From assembly GCA_032250905.1 (NCBI GenBank), contig JAVVEQ010000001.1:1-64000 (forward strand): a stretch of 64,000 nt of DNA, read 5' to 3'. Made by a program: the position numbers and the translations under genes. Below the pieces are notes generated by a model that made no database searches, had not been told where the DNA came from, and was given only the letters and a program-made list of their open reading frames with translations. The DNA is from Desulfotignum sp032250905 (lineage in GTDB: Bacteria; Desulfobacterota; Desulfobacteria; Desulfobacterales; Desulfobacteraceae). Below are positions 42,611 through 51,124 of this stretch, piece after piece. The stretch's first letter is position 1. The number at the start of each line of letters is the position of its first letter.

Positions 42611-45079
42611 ATGAAAACAGACATAAACATATCAGACACCCCCCTGGATATCCGGTTCGAATACTCCGGGGAACAAAAAAAAGTGCTGCTTTCCCGACTG
42701 GAACAAGGGGCTCGGACATTTCTGGAAATATACGGCAATGCCCAGTTCTGCGGCAGCGAATTCGCAGATATCATCAAACAGGGTAACGGCCAGGCCAAAT
42801 GGGAGAATCTCCTGGCGGCCACCGGATTTGAAGGATATCCTGAAGATTTCTTTAAAACCGTTCTATCCGCCATTGCTAAAGGCGAGGGACAGACGCTGGC
42901 CCTGAACGGTGTGACCCTGCCACATATCCTGCTGGTGGCCTTTCTGGAAGAGGTGATACCCGGACACGGATATGTGTCGGTCAGAAATACAGATCAGCTG
43001 ATTTCTCTGACCAACCAGAATATCCCGGAGTCTGACAGGGACGATATCCAGAAAGTCATTGAAAAATATCCGGTTCGGTTGTCCCGTCACACCATCCGGC
43101 AGATGATGGTATCCAGGGATGTGGCATACCAGTATCTGCCGTTTGTGGAGGAACTGGACAACGTGGGCCATACCAACACCTGGATCGGCCAGTTCCATGA
43201 CGGCCTGCTGGAACAGATGTACCAGAACCGGGTGATCTTTCTTCTCAATATGAGCTGTCCGGTATACTGCCGGTTCTGCTTCCGGAAACACAAAGATTCC
43301 CGGAACGAAAGAAACCCCACCCCGAAAGATGTGATGAAAGCGGTGGCGCATGTCCGGTCATCCCCATCCATCAAGGAAATCGTGATTACCGGTGGCGACC
43401 CTTTCCTGAACAGAAAAAACATGGAAGCCGCCATTGACGGACTCAAGGAGGTGGACCATGTCCAGACCCTGCGCCTGGCCACCCGGTCCATTGCGTATTA
43501 TCCGGACCTTTTTCTGGAAAAGGAAGCGGAATATCTCAAATATGTCAAACAGAAAAGCCTGGAACTCAACCGGCTCGGCAAGCGCATGGAAGTGGCCACC
43601 CATTTCATCCATCCGGACGAAGTGTCTCCGGAAAGCCTGGACATCATCTCCGACCTGGTGAAAAACGGCATTGCCGTGTATGTCCAGACGCCGTTTTTAA
43701 GCGACTGCAATGATACCGGACCGGAATTGGTGCGCCTGTTCGGCCTGCTGCGGGGGGCCGGGGCCGAACTGCACTATATCTATATTCCGTGCAGTCCCAT
43801 CCACGGGAACTCCATATACTGGAAAGCGTTGTCCGACGGGATCGATATCGCCCTGCATCTGCGGGCTCATCTGTCCGACCGGGTGATCCCGAGGATCTGC
43901 ACGGCCACACCCATTGGCAAAATGGACTGGTTCTCCAGCGGCTGGGCCGTGGAAAAAGTGGAGAACCAGGATTATTTCGTATGGATCCGCACGCCCTACA
44001 CCCCGGAATATTTCAAGGCCTTTGCACCCCTGGCCAATTCATTGACCAATGTGAGGGTCAACGCTGAAGGCACCATCGATATCCAGTACATGGCCAGAAT
44101 CGGCAATGACGACTATCTGGCAGGCAATCGTCCCGAAAAAACAGCCCCGGTCAATCCCGAAGCGCTGCCCGATGAATTGGCGCGACTGAGAACCGCTTTG
44201 GTTGAAACTTTCCAGACTGCGGGTTCCATCGTGGATACCGGCCTGGATGGTGTGTCACGCCTGCATGAAACCCGGGTGAGCATCCATCCCTGGGCGGATG
44301 AGGCGGAATTTGCCTATATTGCCGGCGATCCCCGGATCACGGATGTGCTGGTCACCGGCGAGGCCCTGGACCATCTGTTTGATATCCGCCGGATCGCGGA
44401 CCGGATGTCACACATCCCCCATGTCAATGCCCTGCGCGTCCGCTCCATGACGCTGGCAACGGATCCCCTGGCTTTCACACGGTCCAGGGTCAATTATCTG
44501 GGAGACGTGAATGCCCTGTCTGTGGTGGCACCGCTGCGACTGGAAATTGAAACCTGGTTTATGCTGGCCTCGGACCTGACCCCGGATCATGCCACGGTCA
44601 CCCGGCGCCTGAACCACAAAGGCATCACCGTATATGCCAATGTTCCGCTGCTCGGCGGCGTCAACGACAATGACGCCCGGATTCATGATCTGGCTTATGC
44701 CCTGCGTACTGCGGGCATCGAGTTCCATCACCTCTATGTGGCCGGCCTGCCGGTCCAGATATCCTGGAACGCAGCCCATCCCATTGACTCCTATGATGTG
44801 GTGGATATCGCCACCAGGGTCAGAAGAGAAGGGTCCGGCCGTGAAATTCCCCGGTATATCATTGCCACGCCTTTGGGAGAAGTGGATTATGGATTGACAT
44901 CCACCATGATCCGGGAAGGCGATGCCGTGAGCGTGGAACTGCGCTGCTATGATCAGGCATATTACACTTCCATGGCTCCCGGGTTCCAGTTTCCGGATGG
45001 GACCACCCTGTCCGAAAACAGCCATCCGGTGCTACCGGTTCCCGGGCTGATCAAAACCAATGACTTTGTGGTTTCCTGA
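42611..45079 (+). CDS. Tandem KamA-like protein: radical SAM aminomutase domain plus degenerate second copy
   Basis: 822 aa, about twice a lysine 2,3-aminomutase. Residues about 150-480 are KamA-like: cluster motif CPVYCRFCF (C216, C220, C223), VITGGDPFLNRKN, LRLATRSIAYYPDLF and IPRICTATPIGKMDW, whose K437 occupies the place of the PLP lysine. Residues about 540-800 repeat the barrel (DVLVTGEALD; ALRVRSMTLATDP; KGITVYANVPLLGGVNDND; IPRYIIATPLGEVDYG), but there are no cluster cysteines and the lysine is E757. The second copy is thus probably structural or substrate binding. It likely moves an amino group on the compound imported by the ABC system; the exact substrate is unknown. ATG 42611 follows AAGAGG. 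Confidence 0.85.
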   Translation: MKTDINISDTPLDIRFEYSGEQKKVLLSRLEQGARTFLEIYGNAQFCGSEFADIIKQGNGQAKWENLLAATGFEGYPEDFFKTVLSAIAKGEGQTLALNGVTLPHILLVAFLEEVIPGHGYVSVRNTDQLISLTNQNIPESDRDDIQKVIEKYPVRLSRHTIRQMMVSRDVAYQYLPFVEELDNVGHTNTWIGQFHDGLLEQMYQNRVIFLLNMSCPVYCRFCFRKHKDSRNERNPTPKDVMKAVAHVRSSPSIKEIVITGGDPFLNRKNMEAAIDGLKEVDHVQTLRLATRSIAYYPDLFLEKEAEYLKYVKQKSLELNRLGKRMEVATHFIHPDEVSPESLDIISDLVKNGIAVYVQTPFLSDCNDTGPELVRLFGLLRGAGAELHYIYIPCSPIHGNSIYWKALSDGIDIALHLRAHLSDRVIPRICTATPIGKMDWFSSGWAVEKVENQDYFVWIRTPYTPEYFKAFAPLANSLTNVRVNAEGTIDIQYMARIGNDDYLAGNRPEKTAPVNPEALPDELARLRTALVETFQTAGSIVDTGLDGVSRLHETRVSIHPWADEAEFAYIAGDPRITDVLVTGEALDHLFDIRRIADRMSHIPHVNALRVRSMTLATDPLAFTRSRVNYLGDVNALSVVAPLRLEIETWFMLASDLTPDHATVTRRLNHKGITVYANVPLLGGVNDNDARIHDLAYALRTAGIEFHHLYVAGLPVQISWNAAHPIDSYDVVDIATRVRREGSGREIPRYIIATPLGEVDYGLTSTMIREGDAVSVELRCYDQAYYTSMAPGFQFPDGTTLSENSHPVLPVPGLIKTNDFVVS

Positions 45080-45093
45080 AAGGACAATGCAGC

Positions 45094-45756
45094 ATGAAAT
45101 ACCCGTATATTGCCTATTGCAGGAATATTGACATCGTGCCTGTGTTCAAGGGATTGACAGGAAACCCGCTGGTCGTGGATCTGTCTGTGGGATCACCGGT
45201 ATTTGAAGCGGTGGACATCACGGACCAGCCGGCATTTCAACGCTGGCTGGACCAGACCATGACCCACCAGCACACCTGGGGGCTGGCTTCCTACCTGGAG
45301 GACCGGGAAACCATTTTGTCACAGTACCCCCAGATGCGGGAGGAACAACGGTATTTTCATCTGGGGCTGGATATTATCGTCCCTTTGGGAACCCCGCTTT
45401 GCGCGCCCCTGGACAGTGTGGTCCAGGAAAGCGGATATGAAGAAGGTCCTGGAAACTACGGGGGCAATGTGCTGCTGCGGCACGACAGCCCGGAGTTTGA
45501 ACCCTTTTACAGCCTTTACGGGCATCTGAACAAAGAAAAGCTGCCCGCACCGGGAGACCGGTTTGCCGCCGGCGAGGTGTTTGCGTATATCGGCGATTTC
45601 CATGAAAACGGCAACTGGTTTTACCACACCCATCTGCAGGCCATCACGCAGAAAGGATTTGAAAACGGCTGGGTGTCCAAAGGCTATTGTTCAAAGGACG
45701 ACCTGGCAGTCATGGACCAGCTCTGTCCGTCTCCTTTATCCCTGTTCAGGATTTAA
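45094..45756 (+). CDS. M23 metallopeptidase-like protein without signal peptide
   Basis: 220 aa. Residues about 85-205 form an M23/LytM-type domain: zinc ligands in HLGLDI (H-X3-D), then SLYGHLNKEKLPAPGDRF, and HTHLQ near the end. The first 80 residues are unlike known M23 proteins. There is no signal peptide, so it should stay in the cytoplasm, which is odd for a peptidoglycan peptidase. M23 domains also occur in multidomain cytoplasmic aminotransferases of the phosphoethanolamine/hydroxylysine type, so action on a small amino compound is possible. Preceded by AAAGGA; closes the operon before a strong terminator. Confidence 0.82.
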   Translation: MKYPYIAYCRNIDIVPVFKGLTGNPLVVDLSVGSPVFEAVDITDQPAFQRWLDQTMTHQHTWGLASYLEDRETILSQYPQMREEQRYFHLGLDIIVPLGTPLCAPLDSVVQESGYEEGPGNYGGNVLLRHDSPEFEPFYSLYGHLNKEKLPAPGDRFAAGEVFAYIGDFHENGNWFYHTHLQAITQKGFENGWVSKGYCSKDDLAVMDQLCPSPLSLFRI

Positions 45757-45778
45757 CTGATACCTGTTCTTCAGAAGC

Positions 45779-45835
45779 CCCCGGCGGGGTTCAGGTCCAT
45801 ATGGAATCTGATCCCCCGCCGGAGGTTTCTTTATT
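45779..45835 (+). terminator. Strong intrinsic terminator ending the importer/aminomutase operon
   Basis: CCGGCGGGG (45781-45789) pairs with CCCCGCCGG (45814-45822); the stem goes on inward with TCAG/CTGA after one mismatch, around a loop holding CCATATGG. TTTCTTTATTT follows the stem. It is 25 bases after the M23-like gene stop. Confidence 0.88.
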
Positions 45836-45882
45836 TATCCCTGAGCTGATAAAACAAAGGCATGGGATCACTGGTTTGACAA

Positions 45883-46248
45883 TCAGGCAAAAATATTATC
45901 TGGTTTGTAAGGGTGGGTTCCTTCGATCACTTCGACGCCGGATTTGGCCTTTATTTTTTTGATGATCACCTCTTTATGGGGGCAGTGATCCGTGATGCAC
46001 GGGCCGATATGGATCTTGGTGACCTTTTCATCCATGGGCGCATTCCAGAGATTTACCTGGGCCAGGCGCGTGACAATGGTTGCACCCGGACAGTCTCCGC
46101 AGTTCAGCAGCCCTGTGATTTCAGCATCCGTGTCTTTGTATACACTGAACTCCCCGTCTTTTCTGTTGAATCCCACCAGGCACCTGCTACACCCGATGCA
46201 GACGTCATCCATGGCTTTTTTACACCCGACAATCAGTATTTTTTCCAT
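45883..46248 (-). CDS. CGGC-domain protein
   Basis: 121 aa, cysteine-rich, typical of the CGGC domain family of anaerobes: GCKKAMDDVCIGCSRC at the N-terminus, LLNCGDCPGATI in the middle and HIGPCITDHCPH near residue 92. The cysteines and histidines probably bind metal or an Fe-S cluster; function unknown. Start at 46248 is set by AAAGGAAACCAC immediately before the ATG. Convergent with the preceding operon. Confidence 0.88.
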   Translation of the reverse strand: MEKILIVGCKKAMDDVCIGCSRCLVGFNRKDGEFSVYKDTDAEITGLLNCGDCPGATIVTRLAQVNLWNAPMDEKVTKIHIGPCITDHCPHKEVIIKKIKAKSGVEVIEGTHPYKPDNIFA

Positions 46249-46520
46249 GTGGTTTCCTTTCATTCTTTCATCATGAAACAGCTGTTTGTTGCAGTCGAGG
46301 TTATCTCAATTCCGCTGTTTAGCAAACCATATGCCAGTTCGTAATAAAAAAAAGGAAGGTCTTAAATCATCCATGATTAAAGATAGTTAAATACGGATCT
46401 CTTTGTCGTACCGCTGCCTCTCAAAATCAAGTATCGCAGGAATGCGACCTCTGGGGGCGCATGAGGCGTTAAATCATCTGAGCGGATCGGCTCAGGTGGA
46501 ATCATCAGGGGCAACGACTC
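46249..46520. other. Intergenic region with a small hairpin
   Basis: About 270 bases without a gene. CTGAGC (46478-46483) and GCTCAG (46490-46495) form a short hairpin just after the stop of the aminotransferase gene on the reverse strand, a possible weak terminator. The rest shows nothing that I can interpret. Confidence 0.35.
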
Positions 46521-47636
46521 TCATGGGGTCATGTTTTTTAGATATGCATCGAATTGCTGGAGAACTTCAGGGACATTTTTCCGGCCGAAACCGACCCGGA
46601 AAGCATTCGATCCTTCACCATAAAGAGTTCCCGGCAACAGCAGGACACCGGCTTTTTGAAGCAGATCCGTGCAGAAGGCATCCACGCTTCCTTTCAGCAA
46701 CATCGGGAAAGCAACGGAACCGCCTTTGGGCCGATACCATTGGAACAGACAGGCATGGCCGGCAAAAAAGCGGTCCAGATGATCGAGATTGTCCTGAATG
46801 ATCCGGCGGTTGCGTTCGGCGATTTTCCCGGCATTTTTCAGTGCAATGGTGGCCAGAAATTCACTGGGGGCACTGTTACAGATGGTGGTGTAGTCCTTGA
46901 ATGCGGCCATGTCAGTGAAAATCCGGGCGTTGCGGGTGGCCACCCACCCGATTCTCAGACCGGCCAGGCCGAAGGTTTTAGACATGACCCCTAAGGACAC
47001 GGCCCGGTCGTTGATATCCGCAGCCGCCGGCAGGCGGTCAGCGGGATCCTCCTCAAGCCCCCGGTACACTTCATCGGAAAAAATCATAAACCCGTGTTTT
47101 TCGGAAAGTTCTGACAGTTCGTGGATAAAGTCGGGACCCGGTAGAAAACCGGTGGGGTTGTGGGGAAAATTGACCACCACCACCCGGGTCCGGGGGGTCA
47201 GAAGCCGTTTAAGGACATCAAGGTCCAGTTCCCATCCATGCCCGGGATCCCCAAGCCATTCAGAAACGTCGGCACCGATACTCCGGGCCACCTGGGCAAG
47301 AGACTGATAGCAGGGCGCATGAACAATGACATGATCCCCGGAACTGAGGGCCACATTCATGAAATTGAAGATCGCTTCTTCGGCCCCGGCGTGCACAAGC
47401 ACGTGATCCGCGGTGATTCTTTCGTACAATGAGGCCACCGCCTCTCTTAATCCGGGATCGCCTGATGATTCGGTATAGCCGAGCCAAAGTGACTGAAACC
47501 GCTCCTGTGCATCGGGTTCCAGTGAAAGCAACTCCCGCAGTTCCATGCTCTCGCAATCCGACGCACACAGCAGAAAAGGCGCGGAAAACTCATGGACCGC
47601 AAAATAGCGTTCAAGCCTGAATGGTTCCAGTTTAAT
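46521..47636 (-). CDS. Class I/II PLP-dependent aminotransferase with apparent ATT start
   Basis: 371 aa. The PLP lysine is in GVMSKTFGLAGLRIGW, and NFPHNPTG and SDEVYRGLEED are the other cofactor-contact motifs of fold type I. The first in-frame ATG lies at 47546, but coding sequence clearly goes on upstream: KLEPFRLERYFAVHEFSAPF matches how such aminotransferases begin. No ATG, GTG or TTG at a proper place exists there; an ATT at 47634-47636 has AAAGGA nine bases upstream. Thus initiation is probably at ATT, or the sequence has an error. Substrate unknown. Confidence 0.82.
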   Translation of the reverse strand: MKLEPFRLERYFAVHEFSAPFLLCASDCESMELRELLSLEPDAQERFQSLWLGYTESSGDPGLREAVASLYERITADHVLVHAGAEEAIFNFMNVALSSGDHVIVHAPCYQSLAQVARSIGADVSEWLGDPGHGWELDLDVLKRLLTPRTRVVVVNFPHNPTGFLPGPDFIHELSELSEKHGFMIFSDEVYRGLEEDPADRLPAAADINDRAVSLGVMSKTFGLAGLRIGWVATRNARIFTDMAAFKDYTTICNSAPSEFLATIALKNAGKIAERNRRIIQDNLDHLDRFFAGHACLFQWYRPKGGSVAFPMLLKGSVDAFCTDLLQKAGVLLLPGTLYGEGSNAFRVGFGRKNVPEVLQQFDAYLKNMTP

Positions 47637-47941
47637 ATTTAAAATTCCTTTACACGGGTGTCAGCTTCCAGGCAGACCGTCTAACCAGTGGGTGTCTATC
47701 TCCCCGTCCCAGAATATTCTAATATCAAACATCTGCTTACACCGTCAAAGGGAAAAGAGACGGCAAAGATCTCCATGTCCCATTCATTCAGTGGCACTTT
47801 TGAAAAAGAACAATTAAAATCATCGGGTTGTCAAGTGGATCCAGCTTGATTTAGCGTAGATTTCGTTATAATAAAAAAAATGACTGCCATCGAATCTACC
47901 GTTTCGTTAATTTTTATAATTTTTTGACAAGGACCTCTCAT
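47637..47941. promoter_or_regulatory. Divergent intergenic region with candidate promoter
   Basis: About 305 bases between the aminotransferase and the nitrilase remnant. TTGATT (47846-47851) and TATAAT (47867-47872) form a sigma70-like pair directed to the right, with a short 15-base spacer. The left part shows nothing that I can interpret. Confidence 0.4.
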
Positions 47942-48388
47942 TTGAAAATGATCAAGGTAACCGTATGTGAACTGCCGGACACCTGGACCCAGGACGACAC
48001 CCTGTGGAATGAATTGAAAAAACACCTTGCATCCGCAGGGTCCGACCTGCTGGTGCTGCCGGAAATGCCGTTTTCCCCCTGGATCACCCGGTCGGACCGG
48101 GTGGACTCCGCCGTCTGGGACAAGGCGGTATCGGCACACGAATCCTGGATCGGACGCCTGGCAGAACTGCCGGCCGCCATGGTGGCCGGGGCCTTCTGTC
48201 TGTCTTCCAACTTCAACGGCCCCAATGTGCCGGGGGAGGATTTCAGCGGGGCCGGCTGGATCATCGAACCGGAAAGAGGGGTGGTGCGGGGGCTGACCGA
48301 CCCGCGGCAGTGGATCCTGACCCTGGATGTCGATTTAGAGGAGGCCCGGGCCGCCAAACAGACCTATCCCCGGTATGTCCGGGAATGA
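47942..48388 (+). pseudogene. Internally deleted nitrilase-family (carbon-nitrogen hydrolase) gene
   Basis: 148 aa remain of a family whose members have about 270 or more. The N-terminal part has the catalytic Glu in LLVLPEMPF. It then jumps from AELPAAMVAG to CLSSNFNGPNVPGEDFSGAG, which belongs near the C-terminus of such enzymes, and ends normally with AAKQTYPRYV. The missing centre holds the catalytic Lys and Cys, so the product cannot work as an amidase. The reading frame is intact across the deletion. Translation would begin at TTG 47942 or ATG 47948; AAGGA is eight bases before the TTG. Confidence 0.8.
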
Positions 48389-48494
48389 CAGAGGAATTCA
48401 TCAGCCAGGGTAGTGAAGATCTGCATGGATGCGCTGTCGGTTGTGAAAAGTTCAAGCCGTTTTTGGAATTGTAATAAGCATATTTTATCACTGT

Positions 48495-51107
48495 TTACAA
48501 ATGAGAGACAATCTGCCGGTACCTTTTCATTATCTGACCCATGACAGGTTCAAGTTCATCCGGTTGAATAACCAGCAGATCTCCTGTTTGCGCCTTTGAA
48601 AAAATGGTATCCACCGCCTTTTCCGGCTCTGAAATGATTTCAAGATTTCTTTCTTGGAATCCTCCTTGAATCAACCCCTCATGAACTAACCTCTGGGTTT
48701 CTCCCAGCGGCCTGTGACGGGGATCAAAATCAGTTAAAATGATATGATCGTATACCAGAGCCAGGGCTTTGCCAAAGTCAATGAGTTGTTCATCGGTCCT
48801 GCTGCCGGTTCCATGACATAACCCGATCTTTCTTCCAGATGAGAGTCGTGGCAGCAATTTGGCCATGGCACGGGCTGATTCCGGATTATGACCATAATCC
48901 AGAAGGACTTTATAGTTTTGAAAATCAAATAAATTCATACGGCCGGGATTCTGGTTTACAGAAGGATAAAAGGTCATTATTCCGTTTCGAATCTGTTCGA
49001 TGGGCAGGTTCAAACCGTGGAGGGCGCCTATTGCTGCCAGGGCATTGGAAATGTTAAAATCAATAATTCCGCCAAATGTAATAGGAATTTCTTCAAGTGT
49101 GCAGACAATGATGTCCAATCCGCTTTTTTTGATGACGGCATTCCGGTTGCTTACCGTGACAACGGTTCCCCCTTTTTTTACATGGGCGACAATCTTTTCA
49201 TTGCAGGGATCCAAGGAAAATAAAATAATGTTTCCCCGGGCACGGTCCAGGACGTTCATGGTCATACTGTCATCTGCGTTTAAAACAGAGGTTCCGGTTT
49301 TTTTGACGACTTCTATTATCGTGGATTTTACCAGGGATAGTTCTTCCTGGGATTCAATCCAGTCACACCCCAGGTGGTCCCTTCCAATATTCAACAGCAC
49401 CCCCACATCCACTTGATCAACACCCAGGCCCCTTCTTACGATCCCCCCCCGGGCGACTTCCAGTACAATGTGATCCACACTGGGTTCCCTTAAGACAATC
49501 CCGGCACCGTCCGGACCGCTGTAATCCCCGGGCAGAATAGAGTTCCCGTCAATTAAAACGCCGGTCGTACAGGCCAGACCCACTATTTTCCCGGAATACT
49601 TTAATGTATGGGCAAGCAGTTTGCTGGTCGTTGTCTTGCCGTTTGTTCCGGTCACAGCCACAACCGGAATCCGGGTATATCCGCCCGGGAAAAGCATATC
49701 CACCATCTGCTCTGCAACATTCCTGGGCTGGCCGTTTGTCGGTTCAAGATGCATCCTGAACCCGGGTGCGGCATTGACTTCAACGACCTTTATGCCGGAA
49801 GGGCCGAGAGGAAGAGATATGTTCTGAGCCAGGGCATCTATGCCCACACAATCCAGACCGATAATCCGGGCAGCGCGTTCCGCCATCCTGCGGATTTCCG
49901 GATTTACCTCATCGGTGACATCGGTGGCAGTCCCCCCCTGACTTAAGTTGGCCGTGGCCTTCAGGTATACTTTCTCCCCTGCCTCCGGCCTGGATTCTAA
50001 GGAAAATCCTCTAAGGGCCAGGAGCCGTTCGGTCATTTCATCAATTTCGATTTGTGTCAGTACTTTTTCATGCCCAAATCCACGAAGTGGATCTGAATTG
50101 ACCTTTTGAATGAGCGTCTTTATGGCGGACGTTCCGTCACCAATGATATGAGCCGGCTCACGCCTGGCCACAGCGACCATTTTACCATCTATGACCAGGA
50201 GACGAAAATCACCCCCGTGAACATATTCTTCAACAATAACCTCCGGATAAAAGGCTTTGGCTGCGTGAAAAGCCATTTCCAACTGATCCGTATCAATCAC
50301 ATTAATGGTAGACCCATTGCCGTGATTCCCGACATCCGGTTTGACAACCACAGCCGTACCGATTTCATTAAACGCCGCCAGGGCCTCTTCCAGGGTTTTA
50401 ACAACATGGCCCTTTGGCACCGGTATCCCGGCTTTTTTTAAATGGGTCTTCACCCTTGTTTTTTCATCGGCAATTTCCACTGCAATGGCCGAAGTATTAC
50501 CGGTTATAGAGGCCTGAATCCGTTTTTGATGAGCGCCATATCCCAACTGGATATAACTTTCCTCATTCAGCCGGATAAAGGGAATGCCTCTTGATTTGGC
50601 TTCTTTAACAATACTCCAGGTTGTGGGCCCCAGCATATGATCTTCGCGTAAAATTTTGAGCTCGGTAATAACCCGGCGGACATCAACCTGTTCTTCTTGG
50701 GCCAGCGCTTCAAATATGGATATGGCCTCTTGAGCCGCTTTTAATCCTGCAGATTCAACAAGATACCTGAAGACAACAATATAAATTCCCTTTTTTGATG
50801 TATTCAGGGTTTTCCCATATGCAACGGCCATTCCAGCCAGGCATTGAAGTTCAATGGCAATATGCTCAATGATATGGCCGGCCCAGGTCCCTCTCTCAAG
50901 CCTCTGGATAAATCCGCCGGGTTGACCGATGGAGCATCCATGTTCCTTGAGGGTCGGAATAAGTTGAACCAGCCGCTCTGGAAAGCCTTTCATTTTATCT
51001 GAAGGGCGGCTCTCGTAATCCTTGATATCTAAAACCATGAATACGGCCGAATGCCGGGTATATCGATTGGGACCACGCAATGCTCTTAATTCTTTTATTT
51101 CAATCAT
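48495..51107 (-). CDS. cphA: CphA, cyanophycin synthetase
   Basis: 870 aa, the usual length. ATP-grasp domain (about 160-470; VVKPDVGNHGNGSTINVIDT, VEVNAAPGFRMH) followed by a Mur-ligase-like domain with P-loop VAVTGTNGKTTTSKLLAHTL near 495 and DYGHNPESARAMAKL near 740. It polymerises aspartate and arginine into cyanophycin, a nitrogen store, using ATP. The ATG at 51107 has GGAGAAGACAG directly upstream; 51128 lacks this. Third gene of a reverse-strand operon with isoaspartyl peptidase and cyanophycinase. GC is lower than in the hmc or leu regions. Confidence 0.96.
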   Translation of the reverse strand: MIEIKELRALRGPNRYTRHSAVFMVLDIKDYESRPSDKMKGFPERLVQLIPTLKEHGCSIGQPGGFIQRLERGTWAGHIIEHIAIELQCLAGMAVAYGKTLNTSKKGIYIVVFRYLVESAGLKAAQEAISIFEALAQEEQVDVRRVITELKILREDHMLGPTTWSIVKEAKSRGIPFIRLNEESYIQLGYGAHQKRIQASITGNTSAIAVEIADEKTRVKTHLKKAGIPVPKGHVVKTLEEALAAFNEIGTAVVVKPDVGNHGNGSTINVIDTDQLEMAFHAAKAFYPEVIVEEYVHGGDFRLLVIDGKMVAVARREPAHIIGDGTSAIKTLIQKVNSDPLRGFGHEKVLTQIEIDEMTERLLALRGFSLESRPEAGEKVYLKATANLSQGGTATDVTDEVNPEIRRMAERAARIIGLDCVGIDALAQNISLPLGPSGIKVVEVNAAPGFRMHLEPTNGQPRNVAEQMVDMLFPGGYTRIPVVAVTGTNGKTTTSKLLAHTLKYSGKIVGLACTTGVLIDGNSILPGDYSGPDGAGIVLREPSVDHIVLEVARGGIVRRGLGVDQVDVGVLLNIGRDHLGCDWIESQEELSLVKSTIIEVVKKTGTSVLNADDSMTMNVLDRARGNIILFSLDPCNEKIVAHVKKGGTVVTVSNRNAVIKKSGLDIIVCTLEEIPITFGGIIDFNISNALAAIGALHGLNLPIEQIRNGIMTFYPSVNQNPGRMNLFDFQNYKVLLDYGHNPESARAMAKLLPRLSSGRKIGLCHGTGSRTDEQLIDFGKALALVYDHIILTDFDPRHRPLGETQRLVHEGLIQGGFQERNLEIISEPEKAVDTIFSKAQTGDLLVIQPDELEPVMGQIMKRYRQIVSHL

Positions 51108-51124
51108 CTGTCTTCTCCGATGGG

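Noticed and set aside
45779..45835. The palindromic region as an attachment site or rho-independent element of unknown type
   Set aside because: The GC-rich stem with T-run directly after an operon end is fully explained as a terminator.
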